A DNA stretch of 25,223 bases from Kiritimatiellia bacterium (GTDB taxonomy: Bacteria; Verrucomicrobiota; Kiritimatiellia; UBA8416; JABMPJ01). The translations under genes and the position numbers were made by a program. Of the stretch, positions 1 to 6,264 are shown piece by piece. The stretch covers positions 1-25,223 of the forward strand of contig JAOZSS010000014.1 of assembly GCA_029939545.1 (NCBI GenBank). Reading direction: 5' to 3'. Positions within the stretch are counted from its first letter, which is position 1. Each line of letters begins with the position of its first letter. A model generated the notes under the pieces. It was not told the DNA's origin. It was given only the letters and a program-made list of their open reading frames with translations, and did no database searches.

Positions 1-1
1 G

Positions 2-211
2 CCAGCGGTCAGCGCACACATGGCACGGCGACGGAAGGGCCAACCGGCAGAGATTATAGCCATCGCGGATCGCGCACAGCAGCGCCTCCATAAACGCTAT
101 TATCGCATGAAAGAGGTGCACCGGAAGCACCACAACGTCGTAACCGTGGCCGTGGCCCGCGAACTGACGGGATTCATCTGGAGCATTTTGCAGTACGAGA
201 AAGCAGCGTAA
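2..211 (+). CDS. IS110-family transposase, C-terminal fragment
   Basis: The frame is open from the first complete codon of the window, so the start and the N-terminal DEDD catalytic domain lie upstream. What remains is about 69 residues with the pattern 'RLHKRYYRMKE..RKHHNVVTVAVARELTGFIWSIL', characteristic of the end of the transposase IS116/IS110/IS902 C-terminal domain. In this family that domain carries the catalytic serine further upstream, which is not visible here. The protein ends at TAA 209-211. Whether the element is intact cannot be judged. An internal ATG at position 20 is simply a methionine in the domain and not a likely start. Confidence 0.75.
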   Translation, partial: PAVSAHMARRRKGQPAEIIAIADRAQQRLHKRYYRMKEVHRKHHNVVTVAVARELTGFIWSILQYEKAA

Positions 212-493
212 ACGAGAAGGAGCTCTGGTGGTCGAGAGCGGTGAATGATGAGAGGTACGAACAGGCAAGAGCGCGATTGGACTATGCGACAAGGAGCCCT
301 TGGTTCCTTGACTCGCGACATTAGAGGGCGCTGCTCCTCGACGGAAAACAGTCATGCGGCACTGCAACAGTTCGCTGTTGTAACCCGCGCATATCAGAGT
401 GATTCGTCGTCGAAGCATCCCTCCACATTCGCCGCTCTTGGCCACCAGAAAAGAGAAAGAAGAAACCCTGGATAGAGACGGTATAGGAAAGTC
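212..493 (+). ncRNA. candidate IS110 bridge (seek) RNA region
   Basis: A stretch of about 280 nt separates the transposase stop from the presumed IS right end. IS110-family elements are known to encode a structured bridge RNA in one non-coding end; in the IS1111-type group this is the end downstream of the transposase. The region contains a perfect 6-bp hairpin CAACAG-TTCG-CTGTTG (365-380), extendable by a G-U and a U-A pair to 363-382 and capped by a UUCG tetraloop. A 76-codon open frame at 245-475 has no recognisable content. The RNA boundaries and loops were not modelled, so this is an inference from family and position. Confidence 0.3.
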
Positions 494-515
494 TTGACGG
501 GGTTGGTCCATATCA

Positions 516-804
516 GTCCAAATGCTTAGTCATCGAAAAGATCTTGCCTGCCGGGCAGTATATTCCCCATTTCTACCCACAGATTCTTCGGAAGACCCCG
601 AAATGAACGCATCGTTCTGAAGCCCGGATATGTCCGGATACGAACAGGCCATACTGATCACCTGTTCGCGGGCGGACAGGGTGCCAACGGTGCGGGACAG
701 CGAGTCGGAACAGCCGTCAGCCAGCATACCTCCGAAATCCGAGTGAACTCCGACAAACCACAGTGTGTAGCAGTCATGCGCTCAAGTTTGGCGCGTATCC
801 TGCT
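516..804. other. no convincing gene between the IS end and the hpt promoter
   Basis: About 290 bases hold no gene I can support. A frame without stops runs 530-832 on the plus strand, but it has no initiation codon in its first two thirds and no recognisable domain. A minus-strand frame shares the same codon boundaries (530-781, ATG at 727) and is equally unrecognised. One of them may be a relic of a gene disrupted near the insertion sequence. Confidence 0.4.
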
Positions 805-833
805 TTGTATGATTCGACAACCGAATCTATGAT
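805..833 (+). promoter_or_regulatory. candidate hpt promoter with dyad operator in the spacer
   Basis: TATGAT at 828-833 is a good -10 match. It lies 17 bp downstream of a poor -35 match, TTGTAT (805-810). The 17-bp spacer (811-827) is itself a perfect inverted repeat, GATTCG-ACAAC-CGAATC. A transcript would start near 840, just ahead of the GGGGGAG ribosome binding site (844-850) of the hpt gene. The weak -35 box and the dyad would fit an activated or repressed promoter, but this rests on pattern only. Confidence 0.35.
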
Positions 834-855
834 GCGTCCAAGCGGGGGAGATACG

Positions 856-1227
856 ATGAAGTCATTTGCACTGTTTTCAGCATTTGACCGCTCGGACTTG
901 CTGGAACGCCTGGGTCATGACGAGGATTTCGTCACCGAAATCCTCGCCATGTGTGTCGAAGAGGTGGACGGAAAGGTCACTGCCATTGAGAGAGCAATCG
1001 CCTGCGGGGACTTGTCTGTCGTTGGCAAATTGGCGCACGCTCTGAAGGGTGTTACGGCAAACACCAGTGCACATCGTCTCAGCGCCATCGCAAGCGAGCT
1101 GGAGCTGGCGAGCAAACAGAGCCGACTAGATCTTGCCCGCACGCTGGCCCTCTCGCTCCGTCCGGAGACGGATGAGTTCAAACAAGCCATTGCGGCTGAT
1201 TACACAACAGGGATAGGTACATCATGA
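856..1227 (+). CDS. HPt-domain phosphotransfer protein
   Basis: A 123-residue protein made almost entirely of one histidine phosphotransfer (HPt) domain. The phosphoacceptor is His61 in the 'LAHALKG' motif (HxxKG), followed by an Ala/Ser-rich helix, as in the four-helix bundles of ArcB or BarA HPt domains. Such proteins accept a phosphoryl group from the receiver of a hybrid kinase and pass it to a response regulator. ATG 856 is chosen because GGGGGAG lies 5 nt upstream; GTG 763 and ATG 832 in the same frame lack a binding site. It is the first gene of the operon, and its stop overlaps the next possible ATG (ATGA at 1224). A CheY-like receiver is encoded four genes downstream, and a hybrid kinase with a receiver lies at 22271-23824; both are plausible partners by inference. 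Confidence 0.85.
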   Translation: MKSFALFSAFDRSDLLERLGHDEDFVTEILAMCVEEVDGKVTAIERAIACGDLSVVGKLAHALKGVTANTSAHRLSAIASELELASKQSRLDLARTLALSLRPETDEFKQAIAADYTTGIGTS

Positions 1228-1337
1228 ATCTTACAACGCTTCAGTGTGACCGCGGACGACAGGATGCGGGAGCTATATTGACCTCCAACTGGCTTGCCGT
1301 CACCTGTATGCATCTAAGAAGCGGGGGGCTGACATGA
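1224..1337 (+). CDS. possible small ORF (37 codons) bridging hpt and the membrane protein
   Basis: A 37-codon frame begins at the ATG overlapping the hpt stop (ATGA at 1224-1227) and ends at a TGA overlapping the ATG of the next gene (ATGA at 1334-1337). It therefore fills the gap exactly in a translationally coupled manner. The peptide starts MNLTTLQCDRGRQDAG and contains 'SNWLAVTCMHL'; it matches no family known to me. It has no separate ribosome binding site. It could be a real small protein, a device for translational coupling, or chance. Confidence 0.3.
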   Translation: MNLTTLQCDRGRQDAGAILTSNWLAVTCMHLRSGGLT

Positions 1338-2179
1338 GCAGGACGAATAAAGGACAGAACGGGATCAGTATGGATCAGGGGAGATTCTCGGTATTCACTA
1401 CAGGTGTTGATGCAATGTTGTCAGCTACAGTACCAACTGCGGCAACACGGCACGCGGGGGTCTTTGACATCGAGGAACTGGAGGCCGTACTGACAAGGCT
1501 GTCCCGCACAACGTCGGCATGTGATGAACATGTGCCACACATCATGATACAGGGACCGTACACGAATCACCATGTGCTCATTCGACAGGGGGATCTACAG
1601 TATGGCGAAGGCCTTGATCGGACGTCCGCTCACGAGAAGCTGTCAGTAGAAGACGTGTGCGACCGCATCGTCAGAGCTGCCCAACCCCGTAAGCAGAAGA
1701 CGGCGAGGATACGGGTAGCCAAGCCTCGCAAACCCTTAGGGCCATCCGTGGCGGTCATTGCTGGTGCGACGATCCTGCTGCAGACGATTCTGGCGACATC
1801 GGGATACTACAGTGTCGTCAAACCGCTGGACTACACTCCGCTACAGGCAGGACCGCAACTGACATCTCTTAAGGACAAATGTGCAGGGGTGTTCTGGACA
1901 CCTACAGAGGATACCCGGACCGTTCTGGCCATCGGGGATGGCGGGCAGGCTTGGCTCTACGAGATGTCTGATACACCAGGTGTCAGCGATTTTATTCCAT
2001 TGGAGTCCTTTCACTATGAGTTCGCCAAACTGAACGGAGTGCACGTCCTTATCCTCAATGGCATCGAGGTGGTGGAGATCGGCTCGTCTGGCGAGCTGTC
2101 TATGGAAGGAACGGTATTCGTCGCGGCGGAGATGGACGCTGCACGCTCACGCACACTCATGCTGGGAGGACAGTCATGA
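1334..2179 (+). CDS. single-pass membrane protein of unknown function in the pseudopilin operon
   Basis: I do not recognise this 281-residue protein. It has an N-terminal region of about 135 residues ending in a strongly basic stretch (about 118-133). One hydrophobic segment follows (about 137-160, 'VAVIAGATILLQTILATSGY'), then about 120 residues that should lie outside the inner membrane by the positive-inside rule. This topology resembles the bitopic assembly-platform proteins of pilus and type II secretion machines (GspL, GspM, PilN-like), and its place directly before the pseudopilin agrees, but sequence similarity is not evident. A GGGGGG run lies 5 nt before ATG 1334; ATG 1370 is an alternative start. 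The stop overlaps the pseudopilin ATG at 2176. Confidence 0.7.
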   Translation: MSRTNKGQNGISMDQGRFSVFTTGVDAMLSATVPTAATRHAGVFDIEELEAVLTRLSRTTSACDEHVPHIMIQGPYTNHHVLIRQGDLQYGEGLDRTSAHEKLSVEDVCDRIVRAAQPRKQKTARIRVAKPRKPLGPSVAVIAGATILLQTILATSGYYSVVKPLDYTPLQAGPQLTSLKDKCAGVFWTPTEDTRTVLAIGDGGQAWLYEMSDTPGVSDFIPLESFHYEFAKLNGVHVLILNGIEVVEIGSSGELSMEGTVFVAAEMDAARSRTLMLGGQS

Positions 2180-2658
2180 AGCATTCCCGCACAGAGGAAG
2201 GATTCACATTAGTCGAGATCATGATTGTTGTCGCGATCATCGGCGTGCTTAACGCACTTGCGATACCCGCGTTCAAACGGGCCCGCATGGACGCCGTTGC
2301 AACACGCGTTGCCAATGACTTCCGCATTTACGCTGACGCCTTCACCATGCAGGCGGCCGAGAGCGGCAACTGGTTGCCTCGCCGGGCGCGCAGCCGTCTT
2401 CCCCATCAGATGAAGGGCTATATCAACCCCGAAGCTTTCGAAGATCTGACCGTGCTGGGTGGGCGATGGAAGTGGGCAGGGCCCACGCGGGCGCAAGTGA
2501 AGCGAGGGCGAACCACTGCGCGACTTCGCATGCAGAACCTAAGGCGTGCCAATAGGGATATTCTCACTCGAGTCGACGAGATACTGGATGACGGCAACCT
2601 GAAAACGGGACAGGTTGTGGGCAATCGAAATCGCCTGGACTTCATACTTGAATCCTAA
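2176..2658 (+). CDS. type IV pilin-like / type II secretion pseudopilin
   Basis: A 160-residue protein beginning with a 9-residue leader and the prepilin signature G-FTLVEIMIVVAIIGVL. Cleavage after Gly9 by prepilin peptidase would expose Phe1 with Glu5, and the following hydrophobic helix is typical. The C-terminal part contains 'GYINPEAFEDLTVLGGRWKW'. This resembles a pseudopilin subgroup common in Verrucomicrobia and relatives, in which the usual form is GGxWDWD; here the acidic positions are replaced by Lys. The middle is rich in Arg (RRARSR, KRGRTTARLR), unusual for a subunit exposed outside the cell. ATGA overlap couples it to the preceding membrane protein, and a 43-nt gap separates it from the receiver gene. 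Confidence 0.9.
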   Translation: MKHSRTEEGFTLVEIMIVVAIIGVLNALAIPAFKRARMDAVATRVANDFRIYADAFTMQAAESGNWLPRRARSRLPHQMKGYINPEAFEDLTVLGGRWKWAGPTRAQVKRGRTTARLRMQNLRRANRDILTRVDEILDDGNLKTGQVVGNRNRLDFILES

Positions 2659-2701
2659 TAGAGGCCCGTGTAAGGCCCCCGTCTGGCTGCAAGAGGTAAC
2701 T

Positions 2702-3115
2702 ATGATCCGCGCAATCGTAACAGATGACTCGCCCGCAACACGGCGGATTCTGATTAGTATTCTGAAACGCATTTCCATCGAGATCGTTGCCGAGGCCGAC
2801 AATGCCGACCAAGCGGTAGCGGCCTGTCTTGAGCATACTCCGGATCTTATGTTCCTGGATGTTGTGATGCCTGGAGAAACAGGTGTTGACGTGCTGCGAC
2901 GCATGCGCGCGCAGGAGAGCGGCATAGGCGTCATCATGGTCACGTCTGTCTCTGACCGCGACATCGTCGAGTGCTGCCGTGAGCAGGGAGCCATCGGCTA
3001 CATCCTGAAGCCGTTCAGGCATACCCGAATCGTCGCCGATGTTACCCGATTATGTGTCGAGCGCGGACTCCTGGTTCCGCCCCCCACAAGTGGAGAGGAC
3101 CCCACTGATGCCTGA
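2702..3115 (+). CDS. CheY-like single-domain response regulator
   Basis: A 137-residue receiver domain with no output domain. Conserved residues are visible: the acidic pair Asp8-Asp9 (TDDSP), phosphoacceptor Asp53 (FLDVVMP), Thr81 (VTS) and Lys103 (ILKPF). Stand-alone receivers work by binding a partner protein when phosphorylated, as CheY binds FliM. The short tail (VPPPTSGEDPTDA) is disordered-looking. AGAGG at 2692-2696 lies 5 nt before ATG 2702, which supports this start over the longer frame from 2615. The gene overlaps the zinc-ribbon gene by 8 nt. Likely phosphodonors are the HPt protein at 856 or a histidine kinase elsewhere; the likely target is a neighbour in this operon. Confidence 0.92.
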   Translation: MIRAIVTDDSPATRRILISILKRISIEIVAEADNADQAVAACLEHTPDLMFLDVVMPGETGVDVLRRMRAQESGIGVIMVTSVSDRDIVECCREQGAIGYILKPFRHTRIVADVTRLCVERGLLVPPPTSGEDPTDA

Positions 3116-3455
3116 TTGTCCTCGTTGCAAGACACAAGGGAGCATGAGCGACATGTTCTGTCGACAATGCGGTGAACGCATCGCTCGTCGATGCCTCTGT
3201 GGCAGCGTTTGTCTCCCCACGGACCATTTCTGCGGCAATTGTGGTGGCTCTCAACAGCAGGAAGGCGGGCACGCCTCCCTGGCAGGCGACAGCGACGTGA
3301 ACGTTGATCAGAGAACAGAAAGCGACAGCAGAAAGGTGCCCGCTGACAGCCTGACCGAGGAAGCCGAACGAGATCGTGAGCATTACAAACTTGGACGTAG
3401 CCAGCTTCAACAGGACGACATCGATGCGCTCTTTTCCGCACAGGGGGAACCATGA
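3108..3455 (+). CDS. small zinc-ribbon protein with FliM-like CheY-binding C-terminus
   Basis: A 115-residue protein in two parts. Residues 1-46 form a double zinc ribbon (C4-x2-C7, C18-x2-C21, then C29/C31/C35 and C42-x2-C45). Residues about 47-95 are polar and probably disordered. The last part (about 98-112) reads 'SQLQQDDIDALFSAQ', very close to the conserved FliM N-terminal peptide (LSQxEIDALL) that binds phosphorylated CheY. Since a CheY-like protein is encoded immediately upstream with overlapping codons, this may be the docking site. ATG 3108 lies inside the end of the receiver gene, and the stop overlaps the ATPase ATG (3452). The zinc ribbons may bind the ATPase or nucleic acid; nothing decides this. 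Confidence 0.75.
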   Translation: MPDCPRCKTQGSMSDMFCRQCGERIARRCLCGSVCLPTDHFCGNCGGSQQQEGGHASLAGDSDVNVDQRTESDSRKVPADSLTEEAERDREHYKLGRSQLQQDDIDALFSAQGEP

Positions 3456-5134
3456 AGGACTCTGGCGGTGAGGCCCGGCAATCGTTTCTTCAGCAGCTCA
3501 TTGATTCGGGCCAGATACGCCCCTCGGAGGCCGCCACACTGGGGCGGGATGCGGCGCAACTGTACCCCGAGGATCTTGCCGCCGTTGCGGTTGAGAAAGG
3601 CCTGCTTAACGAAGCACAGGCATGCCGGAGCTTGGCGGACTTCTATGACCAACCCTATATCGACTTACACACGACTCGCATTGATCAACTGGCCGTCGCA
3701 AAGTTGGATCCGGTGCATGCCCGTGACTTGGAAGTCATGCCGTTCTTACTATTCGGAGATGAACTGTCAGTCGCCATTTGCTCCATGGACCTGGACACGG
3801 TCGAGCGCGTTCAAGCCCTGACGGGATGCACGATTCTGGTACATCTAGCCACGCGCGGCGACATCTTGGAAAGTCTGGAAACTAACTATCCAGATATGAC
3901 GCTCTCGGAAGCGGAAACATCGGCGCGCATGGGTGAGTTTTTGAGCGCACAGGAAGATTCGCCGATCGTCAAGAGCATTGTCAACGCACTTGTGGTTAAT
4001 GCCGCGCGCCTCCATGCAAGTGACATCCACATTGAGCCGGGAAAGAATGCGTTGCGCGTTCGCTTGCGCGTCGATGGTGTTCTGCGTGAGGAAATACGGC
4101 TGCCCACCGAAATGGCCCGACCGCTCGCGGCACGTCTAAAGGTGATGGCCGATCTTGATATCGCCGAGTCAAGACGCCCGCAGGATGGTCGCATCACATT
4201 CGAGATGAAGACACGATCGTTCGATCTGCGCATCTCTGTTGCGCCAACCATCTATGGCGAGAAGATCGTGATACGCCTCTTGGACCGATCGGGGGCTGCT
4301 GCGGATCTTCGTGCCATGGAGCTATCTGTGCCGGTTCGCGAGCGGTTATGCCGGACTGTCTCGGCCCCCAATGGCATTGTGCTCGTGACGGGCCCGACTG
4401 GCAGCGGCAAATCGACAACGTGCTATGCGATACTCGAGTACCTCAACTCCCCCGAAGTGAATATCGTCACCATTGAGGACCCTGTTGAATATCGTCTCGA
4501 TGGGCTAACGCAGATCCAGGTGCAGCACGGCATCGGCCTGGATTTCGGCTTGATTTTTCGCTCGGTACTTCGGCAAGATCCTGACGTCGTTCTAGTGGGT
4601 GAAATCCGTGATCTGGAAACGGCCCGCATCGCCACACAGGCGGCACTCACCGGGCACATGGTTGTCTCTACGCTACACACCAACGATTCCGTTCAGGCCG
4701 TCATGCGCCTCGTGGACATGGGCGTTGATCCCTTTATGGTGGCCCCCTCCCTAAACGCTGTCCTTGCACAACGTCTGGCGCGGCGCGTCTGTCACGATTG
4801 TCGACACAGCGTGAGACCCACGGAATCGGACTTGGCACTGTTTGCGCCCTACGGGGCGCTGCCCGCAGAACTTACCGAGGGTGCGGGCTGCCCTAATTGC
4901 AACAATACCGGATACCGAGGGCGCCTCGGTGTGCACGAGATTGTTGTTGTCGACGAGTCCATTCGACAGCTTATATCGACTGCGGCTCCACTCATGGATA
5001 TTCGGCGTGCCGCCGAGCGAGAAGGCTACCGTACCATGCGATTCGATGCCCTGAAGAAGGCCATCATCGGTCTGACAACGATGGCCGAAGTTCGCCGCGT
5101 CACAACGGCCCACGAAGATTTTGAGAGGCAGTAG
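3452..5134 (+). CDS. PilB/MshE/GspE-type pilus assembly or secretion ATPase
   Basis: A 560-residue hexameric motor ATPase of the GspE/PilB superfamily, which drives pilin polymerisation at the inner membrane. The N-terminal 1-150 is a GspE_N/MshEN-like region ('GLLNEAQACRSLADFYDQPYIDL'), but the canonical RLGxxL motif for cyclic-di-GMP binding is not evident. The ATPase core shows Walker A GPTGSGKST (314-322), the Asp box IEDPVEY (341-347), Walker B 'RQDPDVVLVGEIRD' (374-387) and the His box 'TLHTND' (407-412). A zinc-binding set C447/C450/C480/C483 is typical of bacterial GspE/PilB. It starts at an ATGA overlap with the zinc-ribbon gene. A second ATPase of this family lies at 18242. No PilT-like retraction ATPase is seen here. 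Confidence 0.93.
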   Translation: MKDSGGEARQSFLQQLIDSGQIRPSEAATLGRDAAQLYPEDLAAVAVEKGLLNEAQACRSLADFYDQPYIDLHTTRIDQLAVAKLDPVHARDLEVMPFLLFGDELSVAICSMDLDTVERVQALTGCTILVHLATRGDILESLETNYPDMTLSEAETSARMGEFLSAQEDSPIVKSIVNALVVNAARLHASDIHIEPGKNALRVRLRVDGVLREEIRLPTEMARPLAARLKVMADLDIAESRRPQDGRITFEMKTRSFDLRISVAPTIYGEKIVIRLLDRSGAAADLRAMELSVPVRERLCRTVSAPNGIVLVTGPTGSGKSTTCYAILEYLNSPEVNIVTIEDPVEYRLDGLTQIQVQHGIGLDFGLIFRSVLRQDPDVVLVGEIRDLETARIATQAALTGHMVVSTLHTNDSVQAVMRLVDMGVDPFMVAPSLNAVLAQRLARRVCHDCRHSVRPTESDLALFAPYGALPAELTEGAGCPNCNNTGYRGRLGVHEIVVVDESIRQLISTAAPLMDIRRAAEREGYRTMRFDALKKAIIGLTTMAEVRRVTTAHEDFERQ

Positions 5135-5439
5135 CTCCGCTCAATCCTCCCGCAGCGGACGTAAAAGCTCAGGTAACGGTTTAACTGCTTGCCATGGACT
5201 CCTCCTCGATCAGCTTACGAATCTCGGCTACGAGTGGCGGAAAATCAGTAGGTTCAGTCTGTTTCATAGGTCTGGAGAAGATAGAGAAACCCCAGACCAA
5301 GGGAAGCATGAACTTGAAGCAGGGCCCACCCCGACATGAAGGCGGATATTCATTGCGGCGGGGGCGGATTGAAAGTACCCTCGGATGGAGTTTGAGAGGG
5401 CCCGTTGGAGGCGCATTTCGGCTGTAGTAAGGAATTAGC
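5135..5439. other. intergenic region between the ATPase gene and kdsA
   Basis: About 305 bases with no convincing gene. Just after the ATPase stop, TCCGCT (5136-5141) and AGCGGA (5154-5159) can form a 6-bp stem with a 12-nt loop, but no T-run follows, so it is only a weak terminator candidate. A possible gene remnant lies on the minus strand (5181-5267). An AAGGA at 5429-5433 is the ribosome binding site of kdsA. I could not pick out a clear promoter. Confidence 0.4.
5181..5267 (-). pseudogene. possible remnant of a DUF1016/YhcG-like gene start
   Basis: A 28-codon minus-strand frame reads MKQTEPTDFPPLVAEIRKLI and then EEESMASS before a stop. The core 'PPLVAEIRKLIEE' resembles the N-terminus of DUF1016 (YhcG) proteins, which usually continue into a helix ending in 'YWQIG'. 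Nothing of that continuation is present. The resemblance is short and may be coincidental. Confidence 0.2.
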
Positions 5440-6264
5440 GTGAAGGTTAAGACGGTTACGATCGGTGGTGTGAAGGTGGGGGGGCGGCGTCCTTTGGCGC
5501 TGATTGCGGGGCCGTGCGTGATTGAGAGTCGCGAGGCCTGTCTCGACTTGGCACGACGACTGGTCCGTCTGGCGAAACGTGAGCGGATTCCTTTCATCTT
5601 TAAGGCTTCCTACGACAAGGCCAACCGGTCGTCGGTCCGTGCGTTCCGCGGCCCGGGAATTGAGGAGGGACTGGACGTTCTGGCTGAGGTAAAGGCGCGC
5701 TGCGGGGTGCCCGTGCTGACCGACGTCCACTCGGTGGAAGAGGTGGCCGCCGCCTCAAAGGTGGTTGACGTCCTGCAGATCCCCGCCTTTCTTGCCCGCC
5801 AGACCGACCTGCTCCGAGCCGCCGGCAGCACGCGCAAGGTTGTGAATATCAAGAAGGGCCAGTTCATGGCCCCGGAGGACATGGTCAACGCGGTGGCAAA
5901 GGTCGAGAGCGGCGGCTGCAAGCGCATCCTGCTCACGGAACGGGGTTCAAGCTTCGGGTATCACAATCTGGTGGCTGACATGCGCAGCCTGCCGATTATG
6001 CGCGGGCTGGGGTACCCGGTCGTGTTCGACGCAACGCATAGTGTGCAGCGTCCGGGCGGCGGCGGGGATCATTCGATCGGCGATCGCGACTGGGCGCCGT
6101 ACCTGGCTCGTGCGGCGGTGGCAACGGGCTGTGATGCGGTTTTTGTTGAGACCTACGTCGATCCTGGCAAGGCACTGTGTGATGGGCCGAATGCGTTGGT
6201 GTTGAAGGATCTGAAGTCAATCTGGACTAAGTTGCGCGCGGTTGATGAGGTGGTCAATGGGTAA
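5440..6264 (+). CDS. kdsA: 3-deoxy-D-manno-octulosonate 8-phosphate synthase
   Basis: This 274-residue enzyme condenses phosphoenolpyruvate with arabinose 5-phosphate to make Kdo 8-phosphate, the committed step to the Kdo sugar of LPS inner core. Visible motifs are 'IAGPCVIES', 'FKASYDKANRSS', 'NIKKGQF', 'LTERGSSFGY', 'FDATHSVQ' and the end 'VFVETYVDP...LCDGPNAL'. Cys26, His200, Glu237 and Asp248 match the metal ligands of the metal-dependent class (Aquifex type); metal-independent enzymes such as that of E. coli have Asn at the Cys position. The start is GTG 5440, with AAGGA 6 nt upstream. It begins the LPS gene run and overlaps the LptC-like gene by 8 nt. Confidence 0.95.
   Translation: MKVKTVTIGGVKVGGRRPLALIAGPCVIESREACLDLARRLVRLAKRERIPFIFKASYDKANRSSVRAFRGPGIEEGLDVLAEVKARCGVPVLTDVHSVEEVAAASKVVDVLQIPAFLARQTDLLRAAGSTRKVVNIKKGQFMAPEDMVNAVAKVESGGCKRILLTERGSSFGYHNLVADMRSLPIMRGLGYPVVFDATHSVQRPGGGGDHSIGDRDWAPYLARAAVATGCDAVFVETYVDPGKALCDGPNALVLKDLKSIWTKLRAVDEVVNG

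Larger units (their letters stand above)
1..515 (+). mobile_element. 3' part of an IS110-family insertion sequence
   Basis: The window opens inside a transposase reading frame whose C-terminus reads like IS110/IS1111-family enzymes. About 280-300 nt of non-coding sequence follow, up to a 'cttgacggggttggtccat' stretch at 493-511 that resembles IS110-family right ends as I remember them. The right boundary is therefore only approximate (somewhere around 500-520), and no terminal inverted repeat or target duplication can be confirmed because the left end is outside the window. IS110 elements normally lack both features. Confidence 0.6.

Noticed and set aside
494..516. TTGACG at the IS right end as a -35 box of an outward promoter
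   Set aside because: No -10 box at suitable spacing; TATCAG is only 11 bp away.
530..832. Frames open on both strands between the IS end and hpt
   Set aside because: The plus frame has no usable start in most of its length and neither translation resembles a known protein; kept only as a note on the gene-free stretch.
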